Positions 43,563-50,643 of a stretch of 50,643 bases of DNA are shown here, one piece after another. Both the position numbers and the translations under genes were made by a program. Source of the stretch: an uncultured Campylobacterales bacterium (GTDB lineage Bacteria > Campylobacterota > Campylobacteria > Campylobacterales > Arcobacteraceae); the NCBI GenBank assembly GCA_905479135.1, contig CAJQLJ010000020.1:1-50643 (forward strand), read 5' to 3'. How positions within the stretch are numbered: the stretch's first letter is position 1; every line of letters begins with the position of its first letter. Below the pieces are notes generated by a model. The model worked only from the letters and a program-made list of their open reading frames with translations. It was not told the DNA's origin and made no database searches.

Positions 43563-44111
43563 TTATTTTTTTATTTTTATTGATATTTCTAAAGTTTTAT
43601 TATTTAATAACTTTGATACAAGCTTTATAACATCATCAAGATTTGAATTTGAAGTATTTTTATTATCTAAAGCATTCAAAATATCATCTTCACTTAAAGA
43701 ATCAAATTCTGAAAACTTATTTTTATTTTTGATCAGCTCATTAACTTCATTAGTATTAGTTTTTGTATTTTTTTGTTGTTCATATTTTTTCAAAATATAC
43801 TTAGGTATTTCTTTTAATGAATCTACAGAAATATCTGCTATTCCATTATCTAATAAAAACTCTTCTTCAATATTATTTGGAGAACTAAAAAATTTTATTC
43901 TTTTAATTAGTGAATTTTTTTTAATGATTTTTTCATCATCAATTAAGTAAATATCATTGGGATGGGATTGAATTATAGTTTTAAAGACACGAAGACTTTT
44001 TATATTTTCAATTTTACTATTTTTAGGAAGCTTTGATTTTATATTTGCATTTTCTAATGTTTTATAAATTTCTTTTTCAAAACTATCATTACCATAAATA
44101 TAAATATTCAA
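43563..44111 (-). CDS. unknown soluble protein with receiver-like N-terminal domain
   Basis: A 182-residue protein. The first ~115 residues form an alternating strand/helix domain starting MNIYIYGNDSFEKEIYKTL, with IYLIDDEKIIKK (about 54-65) where a receiver phosphoacceptor would be, and a later FLLDNGIADISVDSL. It could be a degenerate receiver or other Rossmann-type fold. The remaining part is charged and low-complexity, with a final helix. I do not recognise the family. TTG start at 44111 with AGGG about eight bases upstream and a TATAAT box at 44143-44148. Together with the downstream membrane protein it forms a small operon. Confidence 0.68.
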   Translation of the reverse strand: MNIYIYGNDSFEKEIYKTLENANIKSKLPKNSKIENIKSLRVFKTIIQSHPNDIYLIDDEKIIKKNSLIKRIKFFSSPNNIEEEFLLDNGIADISVDSLKEIPKYILKKYEQQKNTKTNTNEVNELIKNKNKFSEFDSLSEDDILNALDNKNTSNSNLDDVIKLVSKLLNNKTLEISIKIKK

Positions 44112-44142
44112 ATCAATGCCCTGTAATAAATTTTATAATTAA

Positions 44143-44148
44143 ATTATA
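44143..44148 (-). promoter_or_regulatory. -10 box of the two-gene unknown unit
   Basis: On the minus strand AAAAAAAGATATAAT ends in TATAAT, 32 bases before the TTG start at 44111. Confidence 0.5.
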
Positions 44149-44210
44149 TCTTTTTTTGATAAATTTATGATTTTATAATTTATTACAAAGCTTGAAATTA
44201 TCAAAAAGTA

Positions 44211-45238
44211 TTAATTCTTCTTAATACTCCATGCTAAGGTTTCATCTGCATACATTGGTACTACATTTTCATTTTTATATGTATATGAAGAAGGAACTAT
44301 AAAATCTTTCTTTTCAAGTAAAATTGTTTTCTTTTTTGGTCTTAATCCATAAACTCTTTGTGCTGTTAATGAAACAAAAGCATTTAGCTTATCAAGACAC
44401 TCATGTTTCTCAAACAACTCAACTAATACTTGAAGAGCAATTGGAGATGTAAATACACCAGCAGCACAACCACAAGACTCTTTTTTGTGTTTTGGGTGAG
44501 GAGCTGAATCACTACCAAACATAAGTTTTGGATGTGCTTTAAGTGCTGCATTTAATAGTGCAGTTCTATCTTCAGGTCTTTTAGCAATTGGTTTACAAAA
44601 TAAGTGAGGTTTTAACATTCCTCCTGCAACATCATCAAGAGTAATTAATAAATGTTGTAAAGTAACTGTCGCATGTAAGTTTTCATATTTTTCAAGTAAT
44701 TCAACAGCATCTTTTGTTGTAATATGTTCCATAATAATTTTTAAATCAGGAAATGCTTGAGCAATTGATTCGTAAATTGGCATAAATTCTCTTTCTCTAT
44801 CCATAACAAAACCATTAGTTTCACCATGAACACAAAGAGGAATCTGAAGTTTAGACATAGACTCTAAAGTTGGTCGTAAAACTTCTACATCCATTGAAGA
44901 AACTCCCGTTTCAGAATTTGTAGTAATTCCAGCAGGATAAAGTTTTATTCCAATAATCTCATCTTTAATATCTTCTAAAAATTCAAATGAATAATCTGCT
45001 TGAAAAAATAGTGTCACATGAGGATCGAAAATATCATCTTTACATGCTTCTTTAATTCTTTTCTTGTAAGAGAGTAATGCTTCTTTAGTTGTAATTGGAG
45101 GTACTAAATTAGGCATGATTAGAGCGCCTGTGAATGTATTTGAAGTTAAAGGTCCAACTAGCTTTAGCATATCATCATCCCTTAGATGGATATGCATATC
45201 TAAAGGTTCATTTATTTCAAAAGTAGTTACGCTACTCA

Positions 45239-45239
<1 letters not shown>
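44211..45239 (-). CDS. pyrC: dihydroorotase
   Basis: A 342-residue zinc amidohydrolase of pyrimidine synthesis (class II, PyrC-type). The metal-binding MHIHLRDDDM (about 16-25) is at the N-terminus, then IMPNLVPPITT, GIKLYPAGITTNS (with the carboxylated lysine, about 97-109), CVHGETNG, IMEHITT and FGSDSAPHPKHKKE (about 242-255). Length matches E. coli PyrC. Its ATG overlaps the stop of a glnK gene by one base (TAATG). Coupling a pyrimidine gene to PII is unusual and may tie glutamine-dependent pyrimidine synthesis to nitrogen status; that is inference. Confidence 0.94.
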
Positions 45240-45589
<350 letters not shown>

Positions 45590-45633
45590 TTAATTATGTT
45601 ATTCTATCAAATTTTGTATAAATTTATATCTAA

Positions 45634-46821
45634 TTAGAAAGCTCTTTTAAATTCAGGGTAAGCTTCAATACCACATTCTTCAACATCTAAACCTTGCATC
45701 TCTTCATCATTATCCGCTCTAAGTGGCATGATTTTATTAATTATAAATAAAACAATATAAGATGACACAAAAGCAAATACACCTACAAGTAAAATACCTT
45801 TTAATTGTCCTAATAAAGTAATATCTGCTCCATTTGATGCAAATATACCAACAGCTAATGTTCCCCAAATACCATTTAATAAATGCACTGATAAAGCACC
45901 AACTGGATCATCTATTTTTATTTTATCAAAGAAAGTTACACCAAATATTACAATAATTCCACCTACAGCTCCTATTAAAATTGGAGTATAAATATTATAT
46001 AAATCAGGTCCAGCAGTAACTGCAACTAATCCACCTAATGCACCATTTAAAATCATTGTTAAATCAAGTTTTTTATACCTAAAATGCATAAAGATAGCAA
46101 CCATTAAAGCACCAGCTAAACCTGCTGTATTTGTATTCATAATAGTAAGAGCAACCGCATCCGCATTATCTTTTGAGGCAATTGAACCTACTGATCCACC
46201 ATTAAATCCAAACCAACCAATCCATAAAAGAAAAGCTCCTAAAGTAACTAAAGGAATATTTGAAGCTGGAATAACTTTAATTCCACCTGTTTTTGTATAT
46301 CTACCTTTTCTTGCACCAATTATAATAATAGCAGCAAGTAAAGCCCAACCACCAGTTGAGTGAATAACAGTTGAACCTGCTAAATCGTACATTGATAAAG
46401 AAAGAATAGTTCCATCTAAAAAGTTCATTCCCCATGTAACATTTACAATTAGAGGGTAAAGAACCGCAGCCATTATAACAGTAAATATAGCTAGAGGAAC
46501 AACTTTAGCTCTTTCACTAACACCACCTGACATGATATTTACAACTTTACCAACAAATGCCATTTGAAACATAAATGCAGCCCATTTACTCATACTATCA
46601 CTTCCAAAATCACCAAATGCAATTGAGTAACCAATAAGTAAAAATGCTAATGAGGCAATAGCATAAATTAATGTGTTAATTGTTAACACAGCAGTAACAT
46701 TTTTAGTTCTAACAATACCAGCTTCTAACATAGCAAAGCCAGGAACCATAAAGATAATTAATGTCATTGCAAAAATTGCATATAACGTATCAATTATATA
46801 AGAGACAGATTCTATATTCAT
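45634..46821 (-). CDS. amt: ammonium transporter (second copy)
   Basis: A 395-residue inner-membrane Amt/Mep/Rh protein with about 11 helices. Visible features: AMTLIIFMVPGFAMLEAGIV in helix 1, DLAGSTVIHSTGGWALLAA (with the first pore histidine, about 145-163), GWFGFNGGS, and the second histidine in DDPVGALSVHLLNGIWGT (about 305-322). The C-terminal EECGIEAYPEF is the cytoplasmic tail that contacts PII. It conducts ammonium/ammonia. The first copy is 47294-48508; the two are clearly paralogous but well diverged. Ribosome binding site AAGGATTATTT. Confidence 0.95.
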   Translation of the reverse strand: MNIESVSYIIDTLYAIFAMTLIIFMVPGFAMLEAGIVRTKNVTAVLTINTLIYAIASLAFLLIGYSIAFGDFGSDSMSKWAAFMFQMAFVGKVVNIMSGGVSERAKVVPLAIFTVIMAAVLYPLIVNVTWGMNFLDGTILSLSMYDLAGSTVIHSTGGWALLAAIIIIGARKGRYTKTGGIKVIPASNIPLVTLGAFLLWIGWFGFNGGSVGSIASKDNADAVALTIMNTNTAGLAGALMVAIFMHFRYKKLDLTMILNGALGGLVAVTAGPDLYNIYTPILIGAVGGIIVIFGVTFFDKIKIDDPVGALSVHLLNGIWGTLAVGIFASNGADITLLGQLKGILLVGVFAFVSSYIVLFIINKIMPLRADNDEEMQGLDVEECGIEAYPEFKRAF

Positions 46822-46849
46822 AAATAATCCTTGTAATCGTTTTATTTAT

Positions 46850-46855
46850 ATTATA
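46850..46855 (-). promoter_or_regulatory. -10 box of amt (second copy)
   Basis: Minus strand CTATATAATATAAAT contains TATAAT 29 bases before the ATG. There is no good -35 box, suggesting dependence on an activator bound at 46884-46906. Confidence 0.5.
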
Positions 46856-46883
46856 TAGGTATAAAAAGTATTTGTTTTAGATT

Positions 46884-46906
46884 AATTGTATAAAAAGTAT
46901 ACAATT
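46884..46906. promoter_or_regulatory. candidate operator upstream of amt (second copy)
   Basis: Perfect inverted repeat AATTGTATA-AAAAG-TATACAATT, centred 40 bases upstream of the -10 box and 74 bases from the ATG. The first amt gene has the same core (TGTATA-N5-TATACA) at 41 and 76 bases. The 13-mer GTATAAAAAGTAT within it recurs at 46859-46871. The regulator is unknown. Confidence 0.6.
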
Positions 46907-46933
46907 CAAGAAAAAAGTATATTTTCTTGAATT
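46903..46933 (-). terminator. hairpin after glnK (first copy)
   Basis: Twelve-base perfect stem AATTCAAGAAAA / TTTTCTTGAATT with a seven-base loop, beginning 12 bases after the glnK stop on the minus strand and followed by GTATACTTTTTATAC. Acts as a probable terminator or attenuator. Its distal arm overlaps the operator. Confidence 0.6.
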
Positions 46934-46944
46934 ATAAATAAAAA

Positions 46945-47286
<342 letters not shown>

Positions 47287-47293
47287 CTACTTC

Positions 47294-48508
47294 CTACGCT
47301 CTTTTAAATTCTGGATAAGCTTCTAGTCCAGTTTCATGAATATCAAGACCTTCAATTTCTGTCTCTTCATCAACTCTTAATCCAACAACCATATCTAAAA
47401 TTTTCCATACAATGAATGAAGAAATAAATACAAATGCTCCAATTACAACAATACCTTTAAGTTGTGCAATGATTGCAACTTCTGGATTAAAGATACCTAC
47501 AGCTAATGTTCCCCAAATACCTGCTACTAAGTGAACAGATAAAGCACCTACTGGATCATCAATTCTTAACTTATCCCATAATGGAACAGCGATTACAACT
47601 AGTGCACCACCAACAATACCTACAACAAATGAAACAACCATACCTAAATCAGGACCTGCAGTTACAGATACTAAACCAGCTAACGCACCATTTAATACCA
47701 TTGTTAAATCAACTTTTTTGTATAAAAGTTGTGTTAATAATGCAGCCATTAAAGCACCCGCACAAGCAGCCATATTAGTATCAGCGATTACCATAGCAAT
47801 TCCATCAATATCAGCTTTAGAACCTAATGCTAATTGAGAACCACCATTAAATCCAAACCAACCCATCCATAAAATAAATGTACCTAAAGTTGCTAATGGA
47901 AGATTTGAACCTGGAATTGGTCTAACTTGTCCATTTTTACCGTATTTACCTTTTCTTGCTCCTAAAATAAGAACACCTGCTAAAGCAGCCCATCCACCAA
48001 CAGAGTGAACAATAGTTGAACCAGCAAAATCAGAGAAACCAGCAAGTACTCCACCAAGTTCAGAACCACCCCATGTCCAGTGACCTTGAATTGGATAAAT
48101 AACACCTGATAAAACAACAACAAAAATTAAGAATGGCCATAATTTCATTCTTTCAGCAATTGTTCCAGAAATAACTGAAGCAGCAGTTGCAACAAAAACT
48201 ACTTGGAAGAAATAGTCAGCCATTACAGGATAACCCATAGCTTCATTAGTTTTTCCACTTAACATTGCACCAGAACCTATAAATGCACTACCATCACCAT
48301 ACATAAAGTTATATCCTACAAAGTAGAACATAATACAAGAAATTGCGAATAATCCAACATTCTTTGTTAATACTGTCGCATTATTTTTTGTTCTCGTTAA
48401 ACCAGCTTCTAACATAGCAAACCCAGCTGCCATCCACATTACTAAAATTCCTGCAAATACAAACAGGAAACCATCTAAGATATATTTTACATCAGCAAAA
48501 TTTTCCAT
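47294..48508 (-). CDS. amt: ammonium transporter (first copy)
   Basis: A 404-residue Amt-family channel with about 11 helices. Family motifs: MWMAAGFAMLEAGLTRTKN in helix 1, DFAGSTIVHSVGGWAALAG (first pore histidine), GWFGFNGGSQLALGS and DDPVGALSVHLVAGIWGT (second pore histidine). The tail ETGLEAYPEFKRA is the PII-binding end. Compared with the second copy it carries a longer insert after helix 1 (YGDGSAFIGSGAMLSGK). Codon use contains more optimal codons than its paralogue, hinting at higher expression. Ribosome binding site AAAAGGGGTC. Leads the block amt-glnK-amt-glnK-pyrC. Confidence 0.95.
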   Translation of the reverse strand: MENFADVKYILDGFLFVFAGILVMWMAAGFAMLEAGLTRTKNNATVLTKNVGLFAISCIMFYFVGYNFMYGDGSAFIGSGAMLSGKTNEAMGYPVMADYFFQVVFVATAASVISGTIAERMKLWPFLIFVVVLSGVIYPIQGHWTWGGSELGGVLAGFSDFAGSTIVHSVGGWAALAGVLILGARKGKYGKNGQVRPIPGSNLPLATLGTFILWMGWFGFNGGSQLALGSKADIDGIAMVIADTNMAACAGALMAALLTQLLYKKVDLTMVLNGALAGLVSVTAGPDLGMVVSFVVGIVGGALVVIAVPLWDKLRIDDPVGALSVHLVAGIWGTLAVGIFNPEVAIIAQLKGIVVIGAFVFISSFIVWKILDMVVGLRVDEETEIEGLDIHETGLEAYPEFKRA

Positions 48509-48537
48509 AAGACCCCTTTTAAATTTTTTATACGTGT

Positions 48538-48566
48538 ATTATAAAACATACCACTTGATAAGTAAA
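48538..48566 (-). promoter_or_regulatory. promoter of amt (first copy)
   Basis: Minus strand TTTACT, 17-base spacer, TATAAT; the -10 box is 48543-48538 and the ATG lies 30 bases further. One of the best sigma70-type promoters in the window. Confidence 0.7.
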
Positions 48567-48575
48567 CATACTAGC

Positions 48576-48592
48576 TGTATAATTAGTATACA
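48576..48592. promoter_or_regulatory. candidate operator upstream of amt (first copy)
   Basis: Inverted repeat TGTATA-ATTAG-TATACA, centred 41 bases upstream of the -10 box and 76 bases from the ATG. Shares the 11-mer AGTATACAATT with the operator at 46884-46906. Confidence 0.6.
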
Positions 48593-48726
48593 ATTTATAT
48601 TAAAAATTTATATTCATGTTGATTTATTTACTTGATTATAATTATAGTTATAATATGACGTATGATTTTTCAGTTTTGATTTTATTTAAATAGAGGATTA
48701 AGAGAGAAACTTTAAAAAAGTTTGTT

Positions 48727-48749
48727 AAGAAGGTATTAATTACCTTCTT
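48727..48749 (-). terminator. terminator after the nrtD-like gene
   Basis: Nine-base stem AAGAAGGTA / TACCTTCTT with a five-base loop, about ten bases after the stop of the ABC ATPase gene, followed on the minus strand by AACAAACTTTTTT. A second small inverted repeat (AAACTTT / AAAGTTT) lies just beyond. Confidence 0.75.
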
Positions 48750-48758
48750 TAATGTTTT

Positions 48759-49556
48759 TTATTCATCATCTTTTGCAAATTTTTCGTAAAGGAAGCTTAA
48801 AATAGCTTCTCTACATCTAATATATTCAGGATCACTTTGTAATTCAACCCTATTTCTAGGTCTATCTAATTTTACTTCTAGAATTTCACCAATAGTAGCT
48901 TTGGGACCATTTGTCATCATAATAACTTTATCACTTAATAAAACAGCTTCATCAATATCATGAGTAATAATTATCACAGTATTTTCAACACTTTGTTGTA
49001 TTCTCATTAAATGCTCTTGCAAATTTGCACGAGTAAGCGAATCAAGTGCACCAAAAGGTTCATCCATAAGTAATACATCTGGTTTAATTGATAGTGCTCT
49101 TGCAATTCCAACTCTCTGTTTCATACCACCTGAAATTTCACCAGGATATTTATCTCTTGCATGGTCTAAATTTACCATTGAAACAAATTTCTCTACTCTT
49201 TCTTTTAGTTCAGAAGATGATAATTCAGGCATAACTTTTTTAACTGCCATTTCAATATTTTCATATACGCTTAACCAAGGTAATAGTGAGTGATTTTGAA
49301 AAACAACAGCACGTTCAGGACCTGGACCTTTTATCTCTTTATTATTTAAAATTATATTACCCTTAGTTTGTGCATCAAGTCCAGCAATCATATTTAACAA
49401 AGTTGATTTACCACACCCACTATGTCCAATAATAGAAATAATTTCATTTTTTGCAATCTTTACATTTACATCAACAACAGCAACATACTCTTTCCCACCA
49501 CCAAGAGGGAAGCTTTTATGTATATTCTCTAATTCTAAAAATTTTTTATTATTCAT
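48759..49556 (-). CDS. nrtD: ABC transporter ATP-binding protein, nitrate/sulfonate type
   Basis: A 265-residue ATPase of the NrtD/SsuB/TauB group. Walker A is IIGHSGCGKSTLLN (about 42-55), the signature is ISGGMKQRVGIARAL (about 139-153), Walker B is VLLMDEPFGALDSL (about 158-171), and the switch histidine is in IIITHDIDEAVLL (about 195-207). It energises the permease encoded eight bases upstream. Assignment to nitrate rests on the neighbouring binding-protein tail and the ammonium genes downstream; cyanate, taurine or bicarbonate uptake are alternatives within this family. Confidence 0.88.
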   Translation of the reverse strand: MNNKKFLELENIHKSFPLGGGKEYVAVVDVNVKIAKNEIISIIGHSGCGKSTLLNMIAGLDAQTKGNIILNNKEIKGPGPERAVVFQNHSLLPWLSVYENIEMAVKKVMPELSSSELKERVEKFVSMVNLDHARDKYPGEISGGMKQRVGIARALSIKPDVLLMDEPFGALDSLTRANLQEHLMRIQQSVENTVIIITHDIDEAVLLSDKVIMMTNGPKATIGEILEVKLDRPRNRVELQSDPEYIRCREAILSFLYEKFAKDDE

Positions 49557-49564
49557 TTTTTATC

Positions 49565-50374
49565 CTACGCTTTTTTTCTATAATCAAAGTAATCTGCAAT
49601 TTTTCCCATCATTACATCTAAAATAAATCCAATAAGACCAACAAGTATAATACCAATTATAATATTGTGATAAGCAAGGTTATTATACTCATCCCAAATC
49701 CAGAAACCAATACCAATACCACCTGTTAACATCTCAGCTGCAACAATAACAAGCCATGCAATACCAAGTGAAAGTCTCATACCAGTAAAAATATAAGGAA
49801 CAGCAACTGGTAAAATAATCTTAGTTACTTTTTCAATTGAAGTAAACTGTAATACTTTTGCAACATTTAAATAATCTTCATTTACATTTTTAACACCTAA
49901 TGCGGTATTTATAATAATAGGCCAAATTGATGTAATAAAAATTGTAGATATTGCAGTTGCATTAATATCTTGGAAAACGAAAAGTAATAACGGTAACCAC
50001 GCTAATGGAGAAACTGGTTTAAATATCTGAATAAATGGCTCTAGTGCATATTGAAAGTTTTTACTCATTCCTACAAGTAAGCCAACAGGAACTCCTACAA
50101 TAATTGCCAAGATAAAACCAGCAAATACTCTTTCTAAAGATGCTATTATTTGCCAAAATAAACCTTTATCATCTTGATTTTCTATATAAAAAGGATCTGA
50201 TAATACACCCTCTATTTCATCACCATCAGCCGTAACTCCTCCAAATGCATACACATATGTATCACTAGGTGTAGGGAAATCTTCTACTATAGTTGCCAAA
50301 CCAGACCAAACTTGAAGTAATACTAATAACACTATAAATGGTAGTAGTATCTTTTTATATGTTTCTTTATTCAT
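49565..50374 (-). CDS. nrtB: ABC transporter permease, nitrate type
   Basis: A 269-residue inner-membrane permease with about six or seven helices. The first helix (LLPFIVLLVLLQVWSGLATI) is followed by a periplasmic insert of about 45 residues (to about residue 73) typical of NrtB-like proteins. The EAA loop contacting the ATPase is NEDYLNVAKVLQFTSIEKVT (about 166-185). ARLSLGIAW-like text (TGMRLSLGIAWLVIVAAEML) matches the nitrate/taurine permease group. ATG with AAAGATG... upstream. Transcribed with the ATPase gene (eight-base gap). Confidence 0.88.
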   Translation of the reverse strand: MNKETYKKILLPFIVLLVLLQVWSGLATIVEDFPTPSDTYVYAFGGVTADGDEIEGVLSDPFYIENQDDKGLFWQIIASLERVFAGFILAIIVGVPVGLLVGMSKNFQYALEPFIQIFKPVSPLAWLPLLLFVFQDINATAISTIFITSIWPIIINTALGVKNVNEDYLNVAKVLQFTSIEKVTKIILPVAVPYIFTGMRLSLGIAWLVIVAAEMLTGGIGIGFWIWDEYNNLAYHNIIIGIILVGLIGFILDVMMGKIADYFDYRKKA

Positions 50375-50450
50375 CTTTTACCTTTTTTTGTTCTTTTAAA
50401 TGCTTATAATCTAAGTGAAGTTAAATTAGAACTTGATAACTAAACATTTA

Positions 50451-50479
50451 AAAAGACAAAGTTTAAAACTTTATCTTTT
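50451..50479 (-). terminator. stem-loop between nrtA-like and nrtB-like genes
   Basis: On the minus strand AAAAGATAAAGTTTTAAACTTTGTCTTTT folds into a stem of about 12 pairs (one G-U) 19 bases after the binding-protein stop. Such hairpins after a binding-protein gene often stabilise its mRNA and reduce read-through, giving more binding protein than permease. Confidence 0.5.
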
Positions 50480-50497
50480 TTTTTAATTAACTATTTA

Positions 50498-50643
50498 TTA
50501 TTTAGTTACATATTTTGGATCAGCACAACCAGCAGGTCCATAATGACATTCATATTTTGGTTGTTTTGTTTCAACTTTCCAATTGTTTGCTTTTATTAAA
50601 TCTTCTTTTGAAACTAAAGAGTTTTGAACTTTTGCATCGAAAA
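50498..50643 (-). CDS. nrtA: nitrate-type ABC substrate-binding protein, C-terminal part (runs off window)
   Basis: The minus strand from the window edge to the TAA at 50498 encodes 47 residues beginning FDAKVQNSLVSKEDL and ending ECHYGPAGCADPKYVTK. This looks like the tail of the NrtA/CmpA-type solute-binding protein expected ahead of nrtB and nrtD. Two cysteines (ECHYGPAGC) near the end may form a disulfide in the periplasm. Too short for the ORF track. Identity rests partly on gene context, so a related binding protein is possible. Confidence 0.7.
   Translation of the reverse strand, partial: FDAKVQNSLVSKEDLIKANNWKVETKQPKYECHYGPAGCADPKYVTK

Noticed and set aside
46903-46933. Reading the glnK-amt hairpin as a CRISPR or mobile-element repeat
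   Set aside because: It is a single inverted repeat in a terminator position with no repeated units, spacers or transposase.
47506-47778. 90-codon plus-strand ORF opposite the first amt gene
   Set aside because: It is the antisense shadow of a strongly conserved Amt coding region, with leucine/glutamine-rich composition caused by the reading frame and no ribosome binding site.
48616-48693. 25-codon ORF in the amt-nrtD gap
   Set aside because: Starts at an ATG without a ribosome binding site and is tyrosine/leucine-rich as expected from random AT-rich sequence.

Overview
The window is a piece of low-GC (roughly 27 percent by eye) chromosome from a Campylobacterota bacterium, most likely a marine or free-living member of the Arcobacteraceae. 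This rests on marker families: an HP0268-type small nuclease, a COG3400 TrkA-like protein, the futalosine-pathway enzyme MqnE, a short RNase R, class II DAHP synthase and a Campylobacterota-style rpsF-ssb-rpsR cluster. Promoters have good TATAAT boxes and T-rich upstream DNA but few clear -35 boxes. TTG starts with good ribosome binding sites are common. Genus is an inference; no rRNA or tRNA gene is in the window.

Layout. 1-2395: start of pyruvate kinase (minus), then a MidA-like methyltransferase, an orphan OmpR-type regulator and a YraN protein (plus). 2403-3587: MFS transporter. 3871-7033: bioF, carbonic anhydrase, a small membrane protein and mqnE, closed by a hairpin. 7065-10824 (minus): a GspL/PilM-like membrane protein, a DUF374 acyltransferase, miaB and an HP0268 protein. 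10981-13558: nusA-cysS. 13650-17761 (minus): rpsF-ssb-rpsR, holA, rnr. 17895-20811: ilvC, a YibQ-type deacetylase, dprA. 20808-26525 (minus): nhaA, then murC, an unknown protein, a DapC-like aminotransferase and COG3400. 26677-28512: tgt, gatC and an ArsC/Spx-like protein. 28601-31633 (minus): class II DAHP synthase, transaldolase, serB. 31703-33000: MTHFR-like protein and ruvX; acpS lies opposite. 33518-39213: HD-GYP response regulator, a 1204-residue hybrid kinase, and a lone OppB-type permease. 39265-43143: panC, yceI-like, rimO, tilS. 43146-44111 (minus): two unknown proteins. 44211-50643 (minus): a nitrogen-acquisition block with a partial NrtA-like binding protein, NrtB and NrtD-like ABC components, two tandem amt-glnK pairs and pyrC.

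Most of the window is core housekeeping (translation, tRNA modification, amino-acid and cofactor synthesis, cell wall). The accessory or regulatory content is the sensory block at 33.5-39.2 kb and the nitrogen block at 44-50.6 kb. In the nitrogen block both amt genes carry the same inverted repeat (TGTATA-N5-TATACA) at nearly the same distance from the predicted -10 box, which is the most convincing unexplained regulatory signal here. I see no CRISPR array, IS element, prophage or integrase. No gene-free stretch exceeds 300 bases; the longest (126-337, 3588-3870, 48509-48758) are described as features or findings.
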